A stretch of 64,000 nucleotides of DNA from JAJRAN01 sp963827135 (GTDB lineage Archaea > Thermoplasmatota > Thermoplasmata > Methanomassiliicoccales > UBA472), in assembly GCA_963827135.1 (NCBI GenBank), contig CAWGZX010000007.1, positions 1-64,000 of the forward strand, given 5' to 3'. Shown here one piece after another: positions 23,501 to 27,321 of this stretch. How positions within the stretch are numbered: position 1 is the first letter of the stretch; every line of letters starts with the position of its first letter. Position numbers and translations under genes: made by a program. The notes below the pieces were generated by a model. The model was given only the letters and a program-made list of their open reading frames with translations. It did no database searches and had not been told where the DNA came from.

Positions 23501-24052
23501 GGTGGTGTCAAGCGTTGAGTATGCCCAGGTCCCTCCTGAGTTGGTGGCGTATTTGAGATCGCCGTTATTCGAATCATAATAGCTGATGTGGACCTTGTCG
23601 TTGGAGTCGAGGGCGAGGGAGGTATCTCGTCCTACGTAGGCAGTAGCATCTATGGTGGAAAATGCCCAACTACCTCCTGCATTGGTGGCATACTTGAGAT
23701 CTTGATTTGTTGCGTCGTAATAGCTGATATGAACCTTGTCGTTGGAGTCAAGGGCGATGGAAGTATACTGACCGACTGATCCCGCGCTATCAATAGTGGT
23801 GTAGACCCAACTACCTCCACCGTTGGTGGCATACTTGAGATCTTGATTTGTTGCGTCGTAATAGCTGATGTGGACAATGCCATAGGAGTCGAGGGCTATG
23901 GAGGTATACTGACCGACATTTCCATATGTGTCGAGAGATGAGATATTCCAATCGGATGATGTGGCAGAAACATTGGAAGCTAAGAATATCATAATGGCCA
24001 TCAACAGGACCGCGAACGTCCAAAACGAAGTATTTGAGAAATGCCGTTTCAT
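4745..24052 (-). CDS. Giant multidomain secreted/surface protein (continues through 1-4744 in shifted frames)
   Basis: The open frame runs 19.3 kb. I place the start at 24052, where MKRHFSNTSFWTF opens a classical signal peptide ending near VSA-TSS; the frame stays open to 24286 but that extension is basic and unlike a leader. Approximate residue order: 35-1025, 21 repeats of the form ALDSNDKVHISYYDxTNxDLKYATN; 1031-1315, Ig-like plus two Fn3; 1318-1660, a second propeller block; 1661-2135, SBBP repeats; 2138-2975, Ig-like TSPTS modules; 2975-3508, SBP family 5; 3606-3985, C11 peptidase; 3986-4180, two Fn3; 4619-4850, octapeptide repeats; 5101-5190, PKD; then OmpL47-like and Ig-like modules; from 6176, InlB-B-like repeats. 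The frame ends at 4745 only because of a one-base shift near 4910; with the frame restored the protein exceeds 8000 residues and leaves the window. The role is probably adhesion plus peptide capture and processing (inference). Anchor signals would lie outside the window. Confidence 0.9.
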   Translation of the reverse strand: MKRHFSNTSFWTFAVLLMAIMIFLASNVSATSSDWNISSLDTYGNVGQYTSIALDSYGIVHISYYDATNQDLKYATNGGGSWVYTTIDSAGSVGQYTSIALDSNDKVHISYYDATNQDLKYATNAGGSWAFSTIDATAYVGRDTSLALDSNDKVHISYYDSNNGDLKYATNSGGTWAYSTLDTTNNVGGLSSLCLDSNDKVHVSYYDDTNDDVKYATNSGGTWAYSVAADEPGQIQSTFLSLDSNNKAHISYTVGNALEYTTNAGGSWVGSLLDFSGTYVDDSSIALDSNGKAHISYYYTRNADGARDLRYATNAGGSWVLITIDTNGEFVGTYTSLALDSNDKVHISYYDQTNLDLKYATNADETKNYQVVDDPGDVGSHASIALDSSDNVHMSYYDSTNNDLKYATNAGGSWVYNTIDSAGIVGSYTSIALDSNDKVHISYYDQTNGDLKYATNAGGSWIYSIVDSGYYVGQYTSIAVDSSGKAHISYYDSPNGDLKYANNVGGSWAITTIDSASNVGLYSSIAIDSGGKIHISYLDSSNSDLKYANNVSGSWAITTIDSASTVGGSTHLALDFSDKVHISYYGGGVTQDLKYANNVIGSWTLTTLDTAGAVGESNSIDLDSDGYVHISYYDATNQDLKYATNGGGSWVYTTIDSAGSVGQYTSIALDSNDKVHISYYDSVNGDLRYITNSGGTWYIEALDCWGYGQFNSIAIDSNGNVHISYLDNTNNDLKYATKTGGVWTYTTLDSTGSVGSFTSLALDSIGKVHISYLDGTNSDLRYATNAGGSWIYATIDSSGLVGYGTSLALDSNDKVHISYLDMLNRDLKYATNAGGSWSYETIDSSGDVGSKPSMAIDSNNKVHISYVDATNGNLKYATNSGGTWVCYTLDNSGTIAFETSLALDSNGKVHISYSDGTNGDLKYATNAGGSWVYTALDSAGIVGQYTSLALDSNNKVHISYCDDTNDDLKYATNSGGSWVYSTLDSEGIVGWYTSITLDNSNKIHISYLCQISGTCAQLRYFSDFTSIPPIVIITSPTSDPTYLTTTSTISIGGTASDNDDIVRVVWSNAATGGSGIASGTTSWNVPSAALNFGINVITITAYDAGMNTATDVISITYDIVPNVPTSLLATRGDTQVILTWAAPTSNGGSSIINYEIYRGLTSTTITHFAQIGNVLTFTDTGLTNGQPYYYKVSARNAAGEGPLTSYVSAIPNIVPNAPQDFKFISVADREIYLSWQPPIPNGGTAVTGYRIYWGTSSGSLTNTPINLGSTVLSYVLSSYNEGITSGQTYYFQICASNSMGFGTRTGEISTATQSPYDNWDITTLERTSDTCSSIAIDSHDRVHIVYASINTCSLNYTTNATGPWITRVIDSLPGYQQFGWSCSMAIDSNDVIHVAYYDNCNYKVKYAHGSGASWVIETIDDHSGGDGAISLALDSADKVHIAYCSAYLAGFRYANNIDGSWSSSMTTFDTTVTSGGWQSIAVDSLGGVHIAYHKYDDNKLYYVSKTGTSFSTPIILDGGAYYPGYVGVSLAVDSLNNIHVCYATGNILGGPYTLKNVTKMSGGSWGPLNTVDSFYDGNYPVIRIDASDKVHILYSGGNGGYNDGGLRYATSTAGSAWNIIRIAGGYSYRSFDINSTGRLHIIAADHGNWDLSYIHDPGQITSSLFGGNGNDKILAMCTDPSGNVWVTGSTTSTNLPVTAGAFDTQGDTTDGVITDGFIAKFDPTFSALLFCTYFGMSLISEGGHNDIGYAIVCDSSGNVYVGGWTQSLSPIFPTTTGAYDTIGDEIYGDAFIMKLSPTGTVQYCTFLGGNGEDAILGLAVDGTYVYATGHTQYNEFPRTLGNNFANNGYKDIFVVKLNPAGGGSSDLVWSRIISGSDNEQGNAIALDGSGNVYICGVNSYGLYPILAGSYDTSFGTMGSTDGIFAKMTNAGALTNSSYLGGTGEDEALDLVVDSSGNILITGYSSSTVNFPKKGGYLSAITSGTELFVVKIDPTKGPNGLIFSTFLSNAGDSKGYSIDLDPSGNIYVAGMVQISDSIPVTTGAFQKTISGRAAYDAMLVKFNPSGSNVLYCTYMGSLITWPNDERITSIVVRGENDVVFAGYTSANGPPDPWPTSQGAYDRSFNGASWDGCVGRLILVQSTHAVVIDVPLEGGLYAGTITASWHMSLDPPTVTFQYARMTDGLQWGSWVSTGTTSTVSATGYSTGSQRGFRVRAIDTMGAQVALAEVFFTVDATGPVTTITFPTTGAWSDATVDFVWSATDVNGIMAYQYQIDSGTVKNDIAPLGTETTTALLAGSHTIRVRAQDSLGNWGSYTSLVTFNVDLTAPSAASITDPSVGEWNDGSVEISWNPATDAESGIKQYIIYIYKGGPLVHTSAPQTGTSYSYTVSDAGEDYTVEVTSVNNALLTADSSEVVFKVDLTAPAVTIDAPTEGQWLGSTIVAASWHVDTGAPVTEYQYSINEGVDWVSTGTMPSASIDFGSEGAGKKLLVRATNVAGSGTSDLRTFSIGSITVSSPTTSDIKRPGAGLTITWSWAHPSDFVNIDLYQGGTFVQDIDYVLNSGSYAWTVPLALPDGSYEARVQSGTYPSIYGDSGSFLVHSSMPALTITSPSTDPYYTKVGTLSMAGTVSDPVGINSVTWTNSMGGSGTAIYNGGDGTWTASGITLNPAGLNLISIQAYDTAGNVAWVDIDVYYDTFIPMAFITSPTSGETYYTNIATIALGGYITENYGIVSVEWTSDRGGSGSGAYNSGDGTWTISSVSLSVGANLITVETEDLAGNIGSDVITVTYENIAPTVAITSPTSGPTYSINLAFINLAGEAFDASGILQVTWSNDRGGSGIASITENWSASGVALYVGENIITVTAYDLAGNTASDIITIIYDNVVPTATITSPTTDPTYSTSSYYIILGGSVSDDRVVAEVRWYNSLTGEIGKASLGAFGWSCSISLDVGANALIITAFDAAGNTAEDNIVVTRVSSSEEVLEAATVALPSTLDPAIAYDSIGWGVSQNIYETLVWYTGSDTDVLVPVLATTVPSVENGGITDGGLTYVLHLREGVLFHDGTTMDAYDVEFSLERVLVINDPSGPAWTLGRCTIPGYNNSILDSGLIDAAFEVINAHTIEIHLIHPYAPFLQILATPVANIVSMEYVIANEPDVAGQINTWMTDHACGSGPFRLGDINAGVALELQRFDSYRSGPSILPGILISQMTYEQAKTQIEVGAIDILLDTPPIASRAQFETLSNVIIEEGEPEYGVNFIGFNQQIQAGLDLGTITSDFFSDVNVRKALVHAFDYTTYINVALEGYGQRTNGLVPEAVFGYDPNIPYATYNLGLAAAYLENAGTWADTGFTIKLYYNTGNYWRQTQLEMLKSGLEKLYLDGYVLGAIQVDVIALDWPTYVDAWNNQKLPTYAIGWAFDYSDADDIVSEFLHDDGTWAQRIGFSDSAMSAKVDLAAQTMDTAQRLILYSEIAQGAYDNAYYLFSHQTQSYFVHSKRVLGYQFNPMYGCDSLFYQMSFDTTAPTIKITSPTSGSTHVTYQNSIYLAGISSDHGGSGVVSIEYSNSAGGSGIATGTTFWNVDGLSLSIGVNIITVTAIDFGGNIATDTLAVTLKAAAPTWTFMVYMDGDNDLELSAINDFIEMSDVGSNADINILVLFDRAPELSDDFGNWEGTLLFHVLPGDVPDVDHALAIDLGEMDMGNPSTLYEFLDMGLALYPADNYVLVLWDHGSATRGICKDKTNSTTGQSSYLSLDEICSVLSEHEAATGMHIGLLGMDACYMGTTEVVYELRHNADVIVACQEVSPADGWDYSPVLTHLKANPWMTMLELGDDIVGHYMQSYAFNSKYETICSVNCSAVDSFVPIFVAFASQLVDDVSIYYNLISDSRETSEEMQWDYMVDMINFLEQLENRLPPSELRSKVIELHASYLTVIQAAGNGDLNPGANGLSIYFPKNWTSLDASYETMHIASPYVTNVTFMEETPWLNFLKQFLGDIPTPPGVPRQPIASPLNGAIKLTWNKADSHGAMIDRYEINYYTDGVPETYLGQTPDTTFEHDDLINGQSYYYKVVAHNSQGYGPSTDYLLGIPTSAPTAPKNLRVTAIGDSNVTLAWDTPDSMPPGSWYVLSYVPASGVREMIDNVVSPYTIEGLKNGKPYTIFIQTRDAGSYGPESNLVEGCLPGITSLIAPTALNTGETYEVTWERPAYLINDFISPPTTFGDVNISLFFGGFMVILEEYYPSEGSFHWTVPLELPQGTSYLLVVESCRYPWVYAASPFMTVNSSAHPEITVTTPTSLDRWTSGQSLHVGWTSIDLDGQVSVYLVSLNYTIMPIKLGEDAVSSGSFNWVIDPQLNLESRSDYQVLVCSSDYLWVQNCSETFSIWDGVLVTNPRYDTNWFVGETVLINWSTAYPIDDLVRIELITYDGRAFILCDGELNDGQWSWAIPRTFLTDNGLEQLGQYRIRVTDLTIGKRDISDDGLLLTSRLLITLPYRTSTTPIFNMTMGWNYAITWLTAYNEDPTGKSVSIELWDDAGLVRSIATVVSTEFYYDLFVPTDLNEDTEYFLVIHDTLDPNIWDQSHRFKLDYQIVPLSEIFHRVGPINSWESGTQDSYQNLYYVDGKTVIGRNTSVVGKYNNLDPGKYNYLDPGKFNTLDPGRYNFIDPGRYNYLDPGKYNYLDPGKYNTLDPGKFNTMDPGRYSFLDPGRYIWFDPGRYNSLDPGRYNNLDPGKYNFLDPGKYNYLDPGKYNFLDPGKYNTLDPGRYNTMDPGKYNFLDPGRYSFFDPGKYNFLDPGKYNTLDPGRYNAMDPGKYNFLDPGKYNFLDPGKYNFLDPGKYNTLDPGKYNSFDPGKYNYLDPGKYNTLDPGKSMDLDSVDAKVYGRSDMYWSPTYEAVYDQLYTNTTYIIFNNGPGLSKGDLKLDLEASDGKLYPIVSKVPADADYMFNMPFLPEGDAKLRITNTLHPEISFEYDVHVNNGQNAETPNQALATPGSGSAMISIGLSTGDTALYNVYRVEPEIIPEEVQEGSIVMAKSTLYSNYFTDGAEQNEQLMGSEDLGQVLTGYQITKLSQQLSASQQAIVDTGLVDGITYFYLIYKVIDGVESDQFTIVEATPTKEYAPYPLASLKASRITGNTATLFSFDASDSYDPKFDKSLLLAFWEFGDGTYRDWSFSMMVGHYFTWSGIYHVTAWVMNPDGYLVPVSCLVMVDDTPTTTLIMGSNPDGSNDWYQTSPTFKLKAFDVQGYETTTWYAMDDGAGASIPLTMYVANSDISFPHEGIWTVQYNSTNYLGYAEFPQAYVVRIDHSEPTTSHTLIGTLGQGGYYSTDVMVSLAAIDSGSSGNQKTFYSTNGADFMDYTISLTFSSSSTIHYYSIDFAGNVEEAKTVSFNIDKVDPYVTITNPTEGSNDYDGSVTVEWTGDGTGSQVSYEIDYGSGFAPASSPWTRSFPSGAYSIAVRATDNAGLTASSIVHINVDIDLTPPVTSHTLAGTLGAGGYYSTDVQVELTATDSGAGVDKTYYSTNGIDYSEYSTAFTFSVSTTLYYYSIDNLGNEEIALIVSIAIDKLAPTVMISSPSDYSYDSDGLITIVWSGDGTGSVINYMIDYGTGFASATSPWTQALADGLQAISIKAIDGADNEAIAIIHVTVDTSPPTMPVITSPITGSWLGSTLYVEWTASMDTGSGISHYIVTFYRDGSPVHTSTPLVSTSFDWNMGTTGDYDIMVSAVNNAGLVADSSTVLIHVDITPPTAPVINFPRSGEWTKPSITVSWSPSTDTGSGLDYYIVKFFKEGSPAHTSGPITMTNYLWTAPSDGSYSVKVTAYDKVGLIRDSTEIAFGVDSTNPTLEITSPTDQPTWLTNLGVISLAGTCSDVAGIYKLIWTNDRGGGGNPTGTTSWTITSITLYAGVNVITVTASDNANNLATDVITITYDNVPPTLTFNSPNNNTWLNVDSVLVSFASDGTSFEQSTDGGTYTACSSTSATFSSLSDGTRNLMIRATDLAGNKRTFYLSVNIDTVQPTITIISPALDPYYTAQSIIDLTGTASDNNQIQSVTWHIDGHSGTAIGTTAWSIQLPLRPGINNIVVVAHDLSGNTNSDTITVYYDYRKPTVIITSPTSDATYLTTLTAIDLSGSASDDFGVVSVIWSSDRGHNGVASGIATWTVSTVPLEPGTNVITITASDAAGNFETDVITVQIEYTLTIVSAHAPVTKSPDQELYTYGTPVTLTLGTVESGWTFTGWSGNVIAGVVTMNADTTVTASFTQDQYELTIVSAHAPVTKSPDQELYTYGTPVTLTLGTVESGWTFTGWSGNVIAGVVTMNADTTVTASFTQDQYELTIVSAHAPVTKSPDQELYTYGTPVTLTLGTVESGWTFTGWSGNVIAGVVTMNADTTVTASFTQDQYAADHRQCPRPGDQVSGSGALHLRHPGHPHPRHGRVRLDLHRLEWQRDRRRGDHER
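9503..10198 (-). repeat. 29 perfect-length octapeptide repeats (24 bp each) in the giant protein
   Basis: The minus strand encodes 29 contiguous units with consensus [KR]-[YF]-[NSI]-x-[LMFI]-D-P-G and no length variation, 696 bp in all. D-P-G is invariant; the variable position is Y, F, T, N, S, A or W. The block starts right after NTSVVG and ends at KSMDLDS. Codons for D-P-G vary between copies (for example cctgggtc, ccaggatc and ccgggatc on the plus strand), so the amino acid pattern is held by selection and is not a very recent DNA duplication. I do not recognise the family. A regular 8-residue period with aromatic and hydrophobic positions would suit a solenoid or beta-helix stack (inference). 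Confidence 0.92.
12100..13235 (-). other. Domain: clostripain-family (C11) cysteine peptidase inside the giant protein
   Basis: The domain opens with TFMVYMDGDNDLE, the typical C11 start, and carries the catalytic pair: His in LVLWDHGSA (near 12893-12915) and Cys in GLLGMDACYMGTTEVVYEL (near 12740-12760). It also has the conserved downstream PADGWDYSPVL segment. All family landmarks are present, so it may be active. C11 enzymes cleave after Arg or Lys and often self-process, which would matter in a chain this long (inference). Confidence 0.88.
13530..15130 (-). other. Domain: extracellular solute-binding protein family 5 inside the giant protein
   Basis: About 530 residues match the layout of oligopeptide/dipeptide ABC-transporter binding proteins (SBP_bac_5): an N-terminal TLDPAIAYDS segment, then LTYVLHLREGVLFHDGTTMD with AYDVEFSLERV following, GSGPFRL in the middle, VRKALVHAFDYTTYINVALEGYGQ, and a C-terminal YDNAYYLFSHQTQSYFVHSK. 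The length is that of a whole free-standing binding protein, yet it is embedded between Ig-like modules with no lipobox or transporter genes beside it. Confidence 0.85.
22017..22172 (-). repeat. 156-bp perfect direct repeat, copy 1 (propeller region)
   Basis: This 156-bp stretch is identical base for base to 23721-23876, 1.7 kb away in the same gene. It encodes one propeller repeat plus part of the next (ALDSNDKVHISYYD, ATNQDLKYATN, GGGSWVYTTIDSAG). Neighbouring repeats are only similar, so this is a recent duplication or gene conversion inside the coding region. Confidence 0.88.
23721..23876 (-). repeat. 156-bp perfect direct repeat, copy 2 (propeller region)
   Basis: Partner of the identical segment at 22017-22172. 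It lies near the N-terminal end of the first propeller block. Identity stops abruptly at both ends (tagctgat on the left, tgtggaca on the right). Confidence 0.88.
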
Positions 24053-24735
24053 TTTTCCATAGCTATCGCTAATCGATTCGTCTTGATGCTTGACGATGGC
24101 GCTCCTTAATGGCGCTTTCCAGATGCTGCCCTTGAGAAGATGTTCGCTATGACTGCTCGAAAGGACGGCATTCCTCCCATCCTTGGTTCTCGCTGCTATG
24201 TATGCTTTCAGCCTATCGGCTCTTTTTGAACTCTCTCGGACTCCCCACATCTCCCTGCTCCATCCTCTTGCCTTCCCCTGTAGCAAAGGATATCCCTATG
24301 AGTGCCGGAAAAATAGCTCTCACATGCGCTATCTTCCCCACGACAAAGAATCCAATTGCGCTCAAAGGCAGATAAAGATTATTATTGATATTATTCATGT
24401 AATAAAATAAATAATGCTCTGACTTCATAATTTATCGACATTGATAATCATGTCCAGCTTCCTGTCATTATGTATTTTTCAGCGTTGACTAACGAGCCAT
24501 ACGAAACTTCGGAACATTCCTATGGTTATTGCATATGGAGCTACATCTTGGTCCGCGCAGTTCTGTTCGATTTTTCTTATTCTTTAATTCCGAAATTTAT
24601 CGAACCAGTAATTATTATCTTCATTTTCTGACTGGATGAATGCTCTTCAACATATTCTCAACCTTGGTCTAGTCAAACACTATGAATTTTCGTACCCCAT
24701 GCTTGGTAATATTCGTCCAGCTGATTGCCTTTAAT
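24053..24735. other. Intergenic 0.68 kb between the giant gene and the ATPase-TPR gene
   Basis: No convincing gene. The half near 24370-24600 is markedly AT-rich, with runs such as ttattattgatattattc and aataaaataaataatg. Reading on the minus strand, tttattttatta near 24400-24412 could be a TATA element for the giant gene, but that implies a leader of over 300 nt, so it is a weak call. The open frame upstream of 24052 up to 24286 has no RBS and no protein-like features. Confidence 0.5.
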
Positions 24736-27261
24736 TTATTTTACCGGGGTAACTTTCTGATTGGGCACCCCAATTACTTCTCTCCTATTCCCAATCAATT
24801 CAAATGCGCTAGAAGCTTTAGTGAATATCACGATAGCTTCCTTTCTGTCCCCATGGGCGAGCAACGCCTCCGCATACCATTTCAGCGACAGGGCTTTGAA
24901 GAGCTTGCCCCAGAGGCAGTAATCGAACATCCCAATCGCCTCCTCGTACTTCTCCTTCGCTGTGGCCCAGTCTCCTCTCGATTGGGCACCCTCCGCCTCG
25001 GCGATGCGGAGCATCCCGATGCCCGTGGCCTTCATGCTCCTATCGAACCTCTGGTCCATCTCCAGGGCGGAAGAGGCGAATTTGATGCCCTCCTCCTTCG
25101 CGCCCATACCGAAGCTGGCGTGGGTGAGCGCACCGATGTTAGCTGCAAGCAGATATCTCGAACCGCATCTCTCCGCGTACTCCCGTCCTTCAAGGGCAAA
25201 CCTCAAAGCCATCGCGTCTTCTCCACGCATCATCTGCGCGATTGCCATGTAGAAATGAACCATGGCCAGCCCGGAATCCTCTCCTAGCTTCTTCGACATG
25301 TCTACATAGGTCTCGAAGCGCCGCATAGCCTCATCCAGCTCCCCACGATGCAGATGCACCATTCCCATATGGAAGTCGATCATGGATTTCGCCACAACGC
25401 TCTTGACCTGCCGGTTGAGCTCCTCTCCCTCCCTCAATGAATTGATGCCCTTCTCCATGTCCCCTGACGAGATGAAATAGCCTGAGTTCAGGGTTAGTTG
25501 GATCGCCATGTCCTGCCCTCCCCCCGCACGCCGGAATGCATCAACGGAGAGCAGTGCCTGCCGCTTGGCCTCCTCCCAATCCTGACCGAACATGGCTATG
25601 GCGGCCAGCAGGCTCCCGAGCGTCGCCTCGGTCTTGGCCTCGATCTCTGGTATGGCCCTGGCCTCAGCCGCTAGCTGCAGGCTCTTGCTCTTGTCCCCCC
25701 GCCCCAATCTCTGTGGAGCATAGCACATGGCAAGTTTGGCTAGAATTCTAGACCTCTGTGCCCCTGTCAGAGGGTTCAAGAGCGCTTTCTCGAAATTCTT
25801 GGCCGCGGACTCAGCATCACCGGATTCGCCTAAGACGTCGGCTAGGCCCTCCAAGGCCTCGATACGAGCAGGGATCTCCTCCGCGCCTCCAGTGTCCAGT
25901 TCCAAAGCCCTCTGGTAATGTTGAACCGCCTCGTGCAAGGCGAAGGCGTCACGGCAGAATTTGCCTGCACTTAATGAGTATTTGAAAGCCTTGGGTCCAT
26001 CCTGTGAGGAATAGAAGTGCATCGCCAGCTCAGGGTATAGCGAGTCATTGGGCAACTGTCTCTCGATGAGATTTCCAACCAGCCTATGGATCTCCCTCCT
26101 GCGTAGATTGGAGATGCAATCGTACGTGAAGCGACGTACCTTTTCATGTGTGAAAGAGAACCCCAGCTCCACCTCCCTGACCAATTGGTGATCGGTCTCG
26201 AGATGCTCCAGATCCTCGAGGAGCAGGAGGTGATCCTTGTGCAATGCCTCGGCCAGCAACTCAGGGCCAAAGGTCATGCCTATGACGGAGGCATAGTCCA
26301 GAGCCTTCCTCTCCTGCTTGGAGGTCCTCTCAATCCTCCGGAGGATGACCTCCTTAACCGACGAAGGGATGATTTCCTTCATGTCTCCAGTGATATTAAA
26401 TATCCCGTCCTTGATCGCGAAAGCCCCTGAACTTGCCAGCAACCTGACGGTCTCCACCGCGAACAGCGGGCTGCCACCACTCTCTTTGAATATACGCTCC
26501 AGCACCGCCCCATGCACTGGTTTCTCCAGCATCCCGGTGACTACCTGGTTGAGATGCCGTTCGCCTAAGGGCTTGAGGTTCAGCTCCTCCACCAGTCCCT
26601 CCCTCTTCATGATATGGATGCTCTCCAGGAAAGGGTGAATCCCCTTCTCCTTGTTCAGCACCTCCTCAGATCTGTAGGTCCCTAAGAGCAATACGCGAAC
26701 GGTCTTGCAGTTGCGGGCTAAGAAATGCAGCATAGCGATGCTGTTTGAGTCTGCCCATTGGAGGTCGTCGAGGTGGACGATCAACGGTCTCTTCCCTGAC
26801 TCGGATTTGAGCAGTTCAATGACCCGAAACAGCACATGCTCCCTACTGACCTCCTGACTGTCTGATGCACCCTTGTATTCAGTCAATAAGGCAGCTGTGG
26901 CCTTCATGGTTGACCCTACCAATGGTATGGCTTTCATGAACTCGGGCGTAGCCTTCTTCGCCGCTTTGGTTAGTCTGCCCTTCCGCCTCTTCTTGTCGGT
27001 TGCTTCTTGGAAAAGGTCATTCAATGCGTCAAGGAACACCATGTAAGGAATTTGGGCCGAGGGCAGACACCCGCCAATTAGCACCATAACGCCTTTTTCC
27101 TCGGCTCCGTTCTCGAACTCTTTCGCAAGCCTGGTCTTACCTATCCCTGCCTCCCCTGAGATCAGGACCAGTCCTCCGACCCCAGAGATGGTCCTATCAA
27201 GGATGGTGTTCAAATTCTCGAGTTCCTCTTCTCTCCCAACCAGCGGAGGCTCGGAAAGCAT
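24736..27261 (-). CDS. Large ATPase with C-terminal TPR repeats (AAA/STAND-like), paralogue 1
   Basis: 841 residues, starting at MLSEPPLVGREEEL; an ATG three codons upstream is possible, but the paralogue next door begins at the same MLSEPPLVGR. The N-terminal NTPase has Walker A GEAGIGKTRL near residue 40 and Walker B LIVHLDDLQWADS near 170, the D-D-L-Q-W-A-D signature of COG3899-type predicted ATPases and STAND signal ATPases. A helical middle (SVKEVILRRIERTSKQE) is followed by about 400 residues of TPR-like helices. No DNA-binding or cyclase domain is visible, so the output is unknown; it probably assembles or senses through the TPRs. It ends facing the giant gene and lies 60 nt downstream of its paralogue on the same strand. 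The function is inferred only at family level. Confidence 0.85.
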   Translation of the reverse strand: MLSEPPLVGREEELENLNTILDRTISGVGGLVLISGEAGIGKTRLAKEFENGAEEKGVMVLIGGCLPSAQIPYMVFLDALNDLFQEATDKKRRKGRLTKAAKKATPEFMKAIPLVGSTMKATAALLTEYKGASDSQEVSREHVLFRVIELLKSESGKRPLIVHLDDLQWADSNSIAMLHFLARNCKTVRVLLLGTYRSEEVLNKEKGIHPFLESIHIMKREGLVEELNLKPLGERHLNQVVTGMLEKPVHGAVLERIFKESGGSPLFAVETVRLLASSGAFAIKDGIFNITGDMKEIIPSSVKEVILRRIERTSKQERKALDYASVIGMTFGPELLAEALHKDHLLLLEDLEHLETDHQLVREVELGFSFTHEKVRRFTYDCISNLRRREIHRLVGNLIERQLPNDSLYPELAMHFYSSQDGPKAFKYSLSAGKFCRDAFALHEAVQHYQRALELDTGGAEEIPARIEALEGLADVLGESGDAESAAKNFEKALLNPLTGAQRSRILAKLAMCYAPQRLGRGDKSKSLQLAAEARAIPEIEAKTEATLGSLLAAIAMFGQDWEEAKRQALLSVDAFRRAGGGQDMAIQLTLNSGYFISSGDMEKGINSLREGEELNRQVKSVVAKSMIDFHMGMVHLHRGELDEAMRRFETYVDMSKKLGEDSGLAMVHFYMAIAQMMRGEDAMALRFALEGREYAERCGSRYLLAANIGALTHASFGMGAKEEGIKFASSALEMDQRFDRSMKATGIGMLRIAEAEGAQSRGDWATAKEKYEEAIGMFDYCLWGKLFKALSLKWYAEALLAHGDRKEAIVIFTKASSAFELIGNRREVIGVPNQKVTPVK

Positions 27262-27321
27262 GTTCCCCAACTGCGCTCTAATGCTACGATGGCGAGATAT
27301 AGGTTGCTATGAGCCGCCATC

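Noticed and set aside
24053..24286. N-terminal extension of the giant protein to the ATG at 24286
   Set aside because: It would place 78 basic, unstructured residues before a clear signal peptide and has no RBS; secretion requires the start at 24052.
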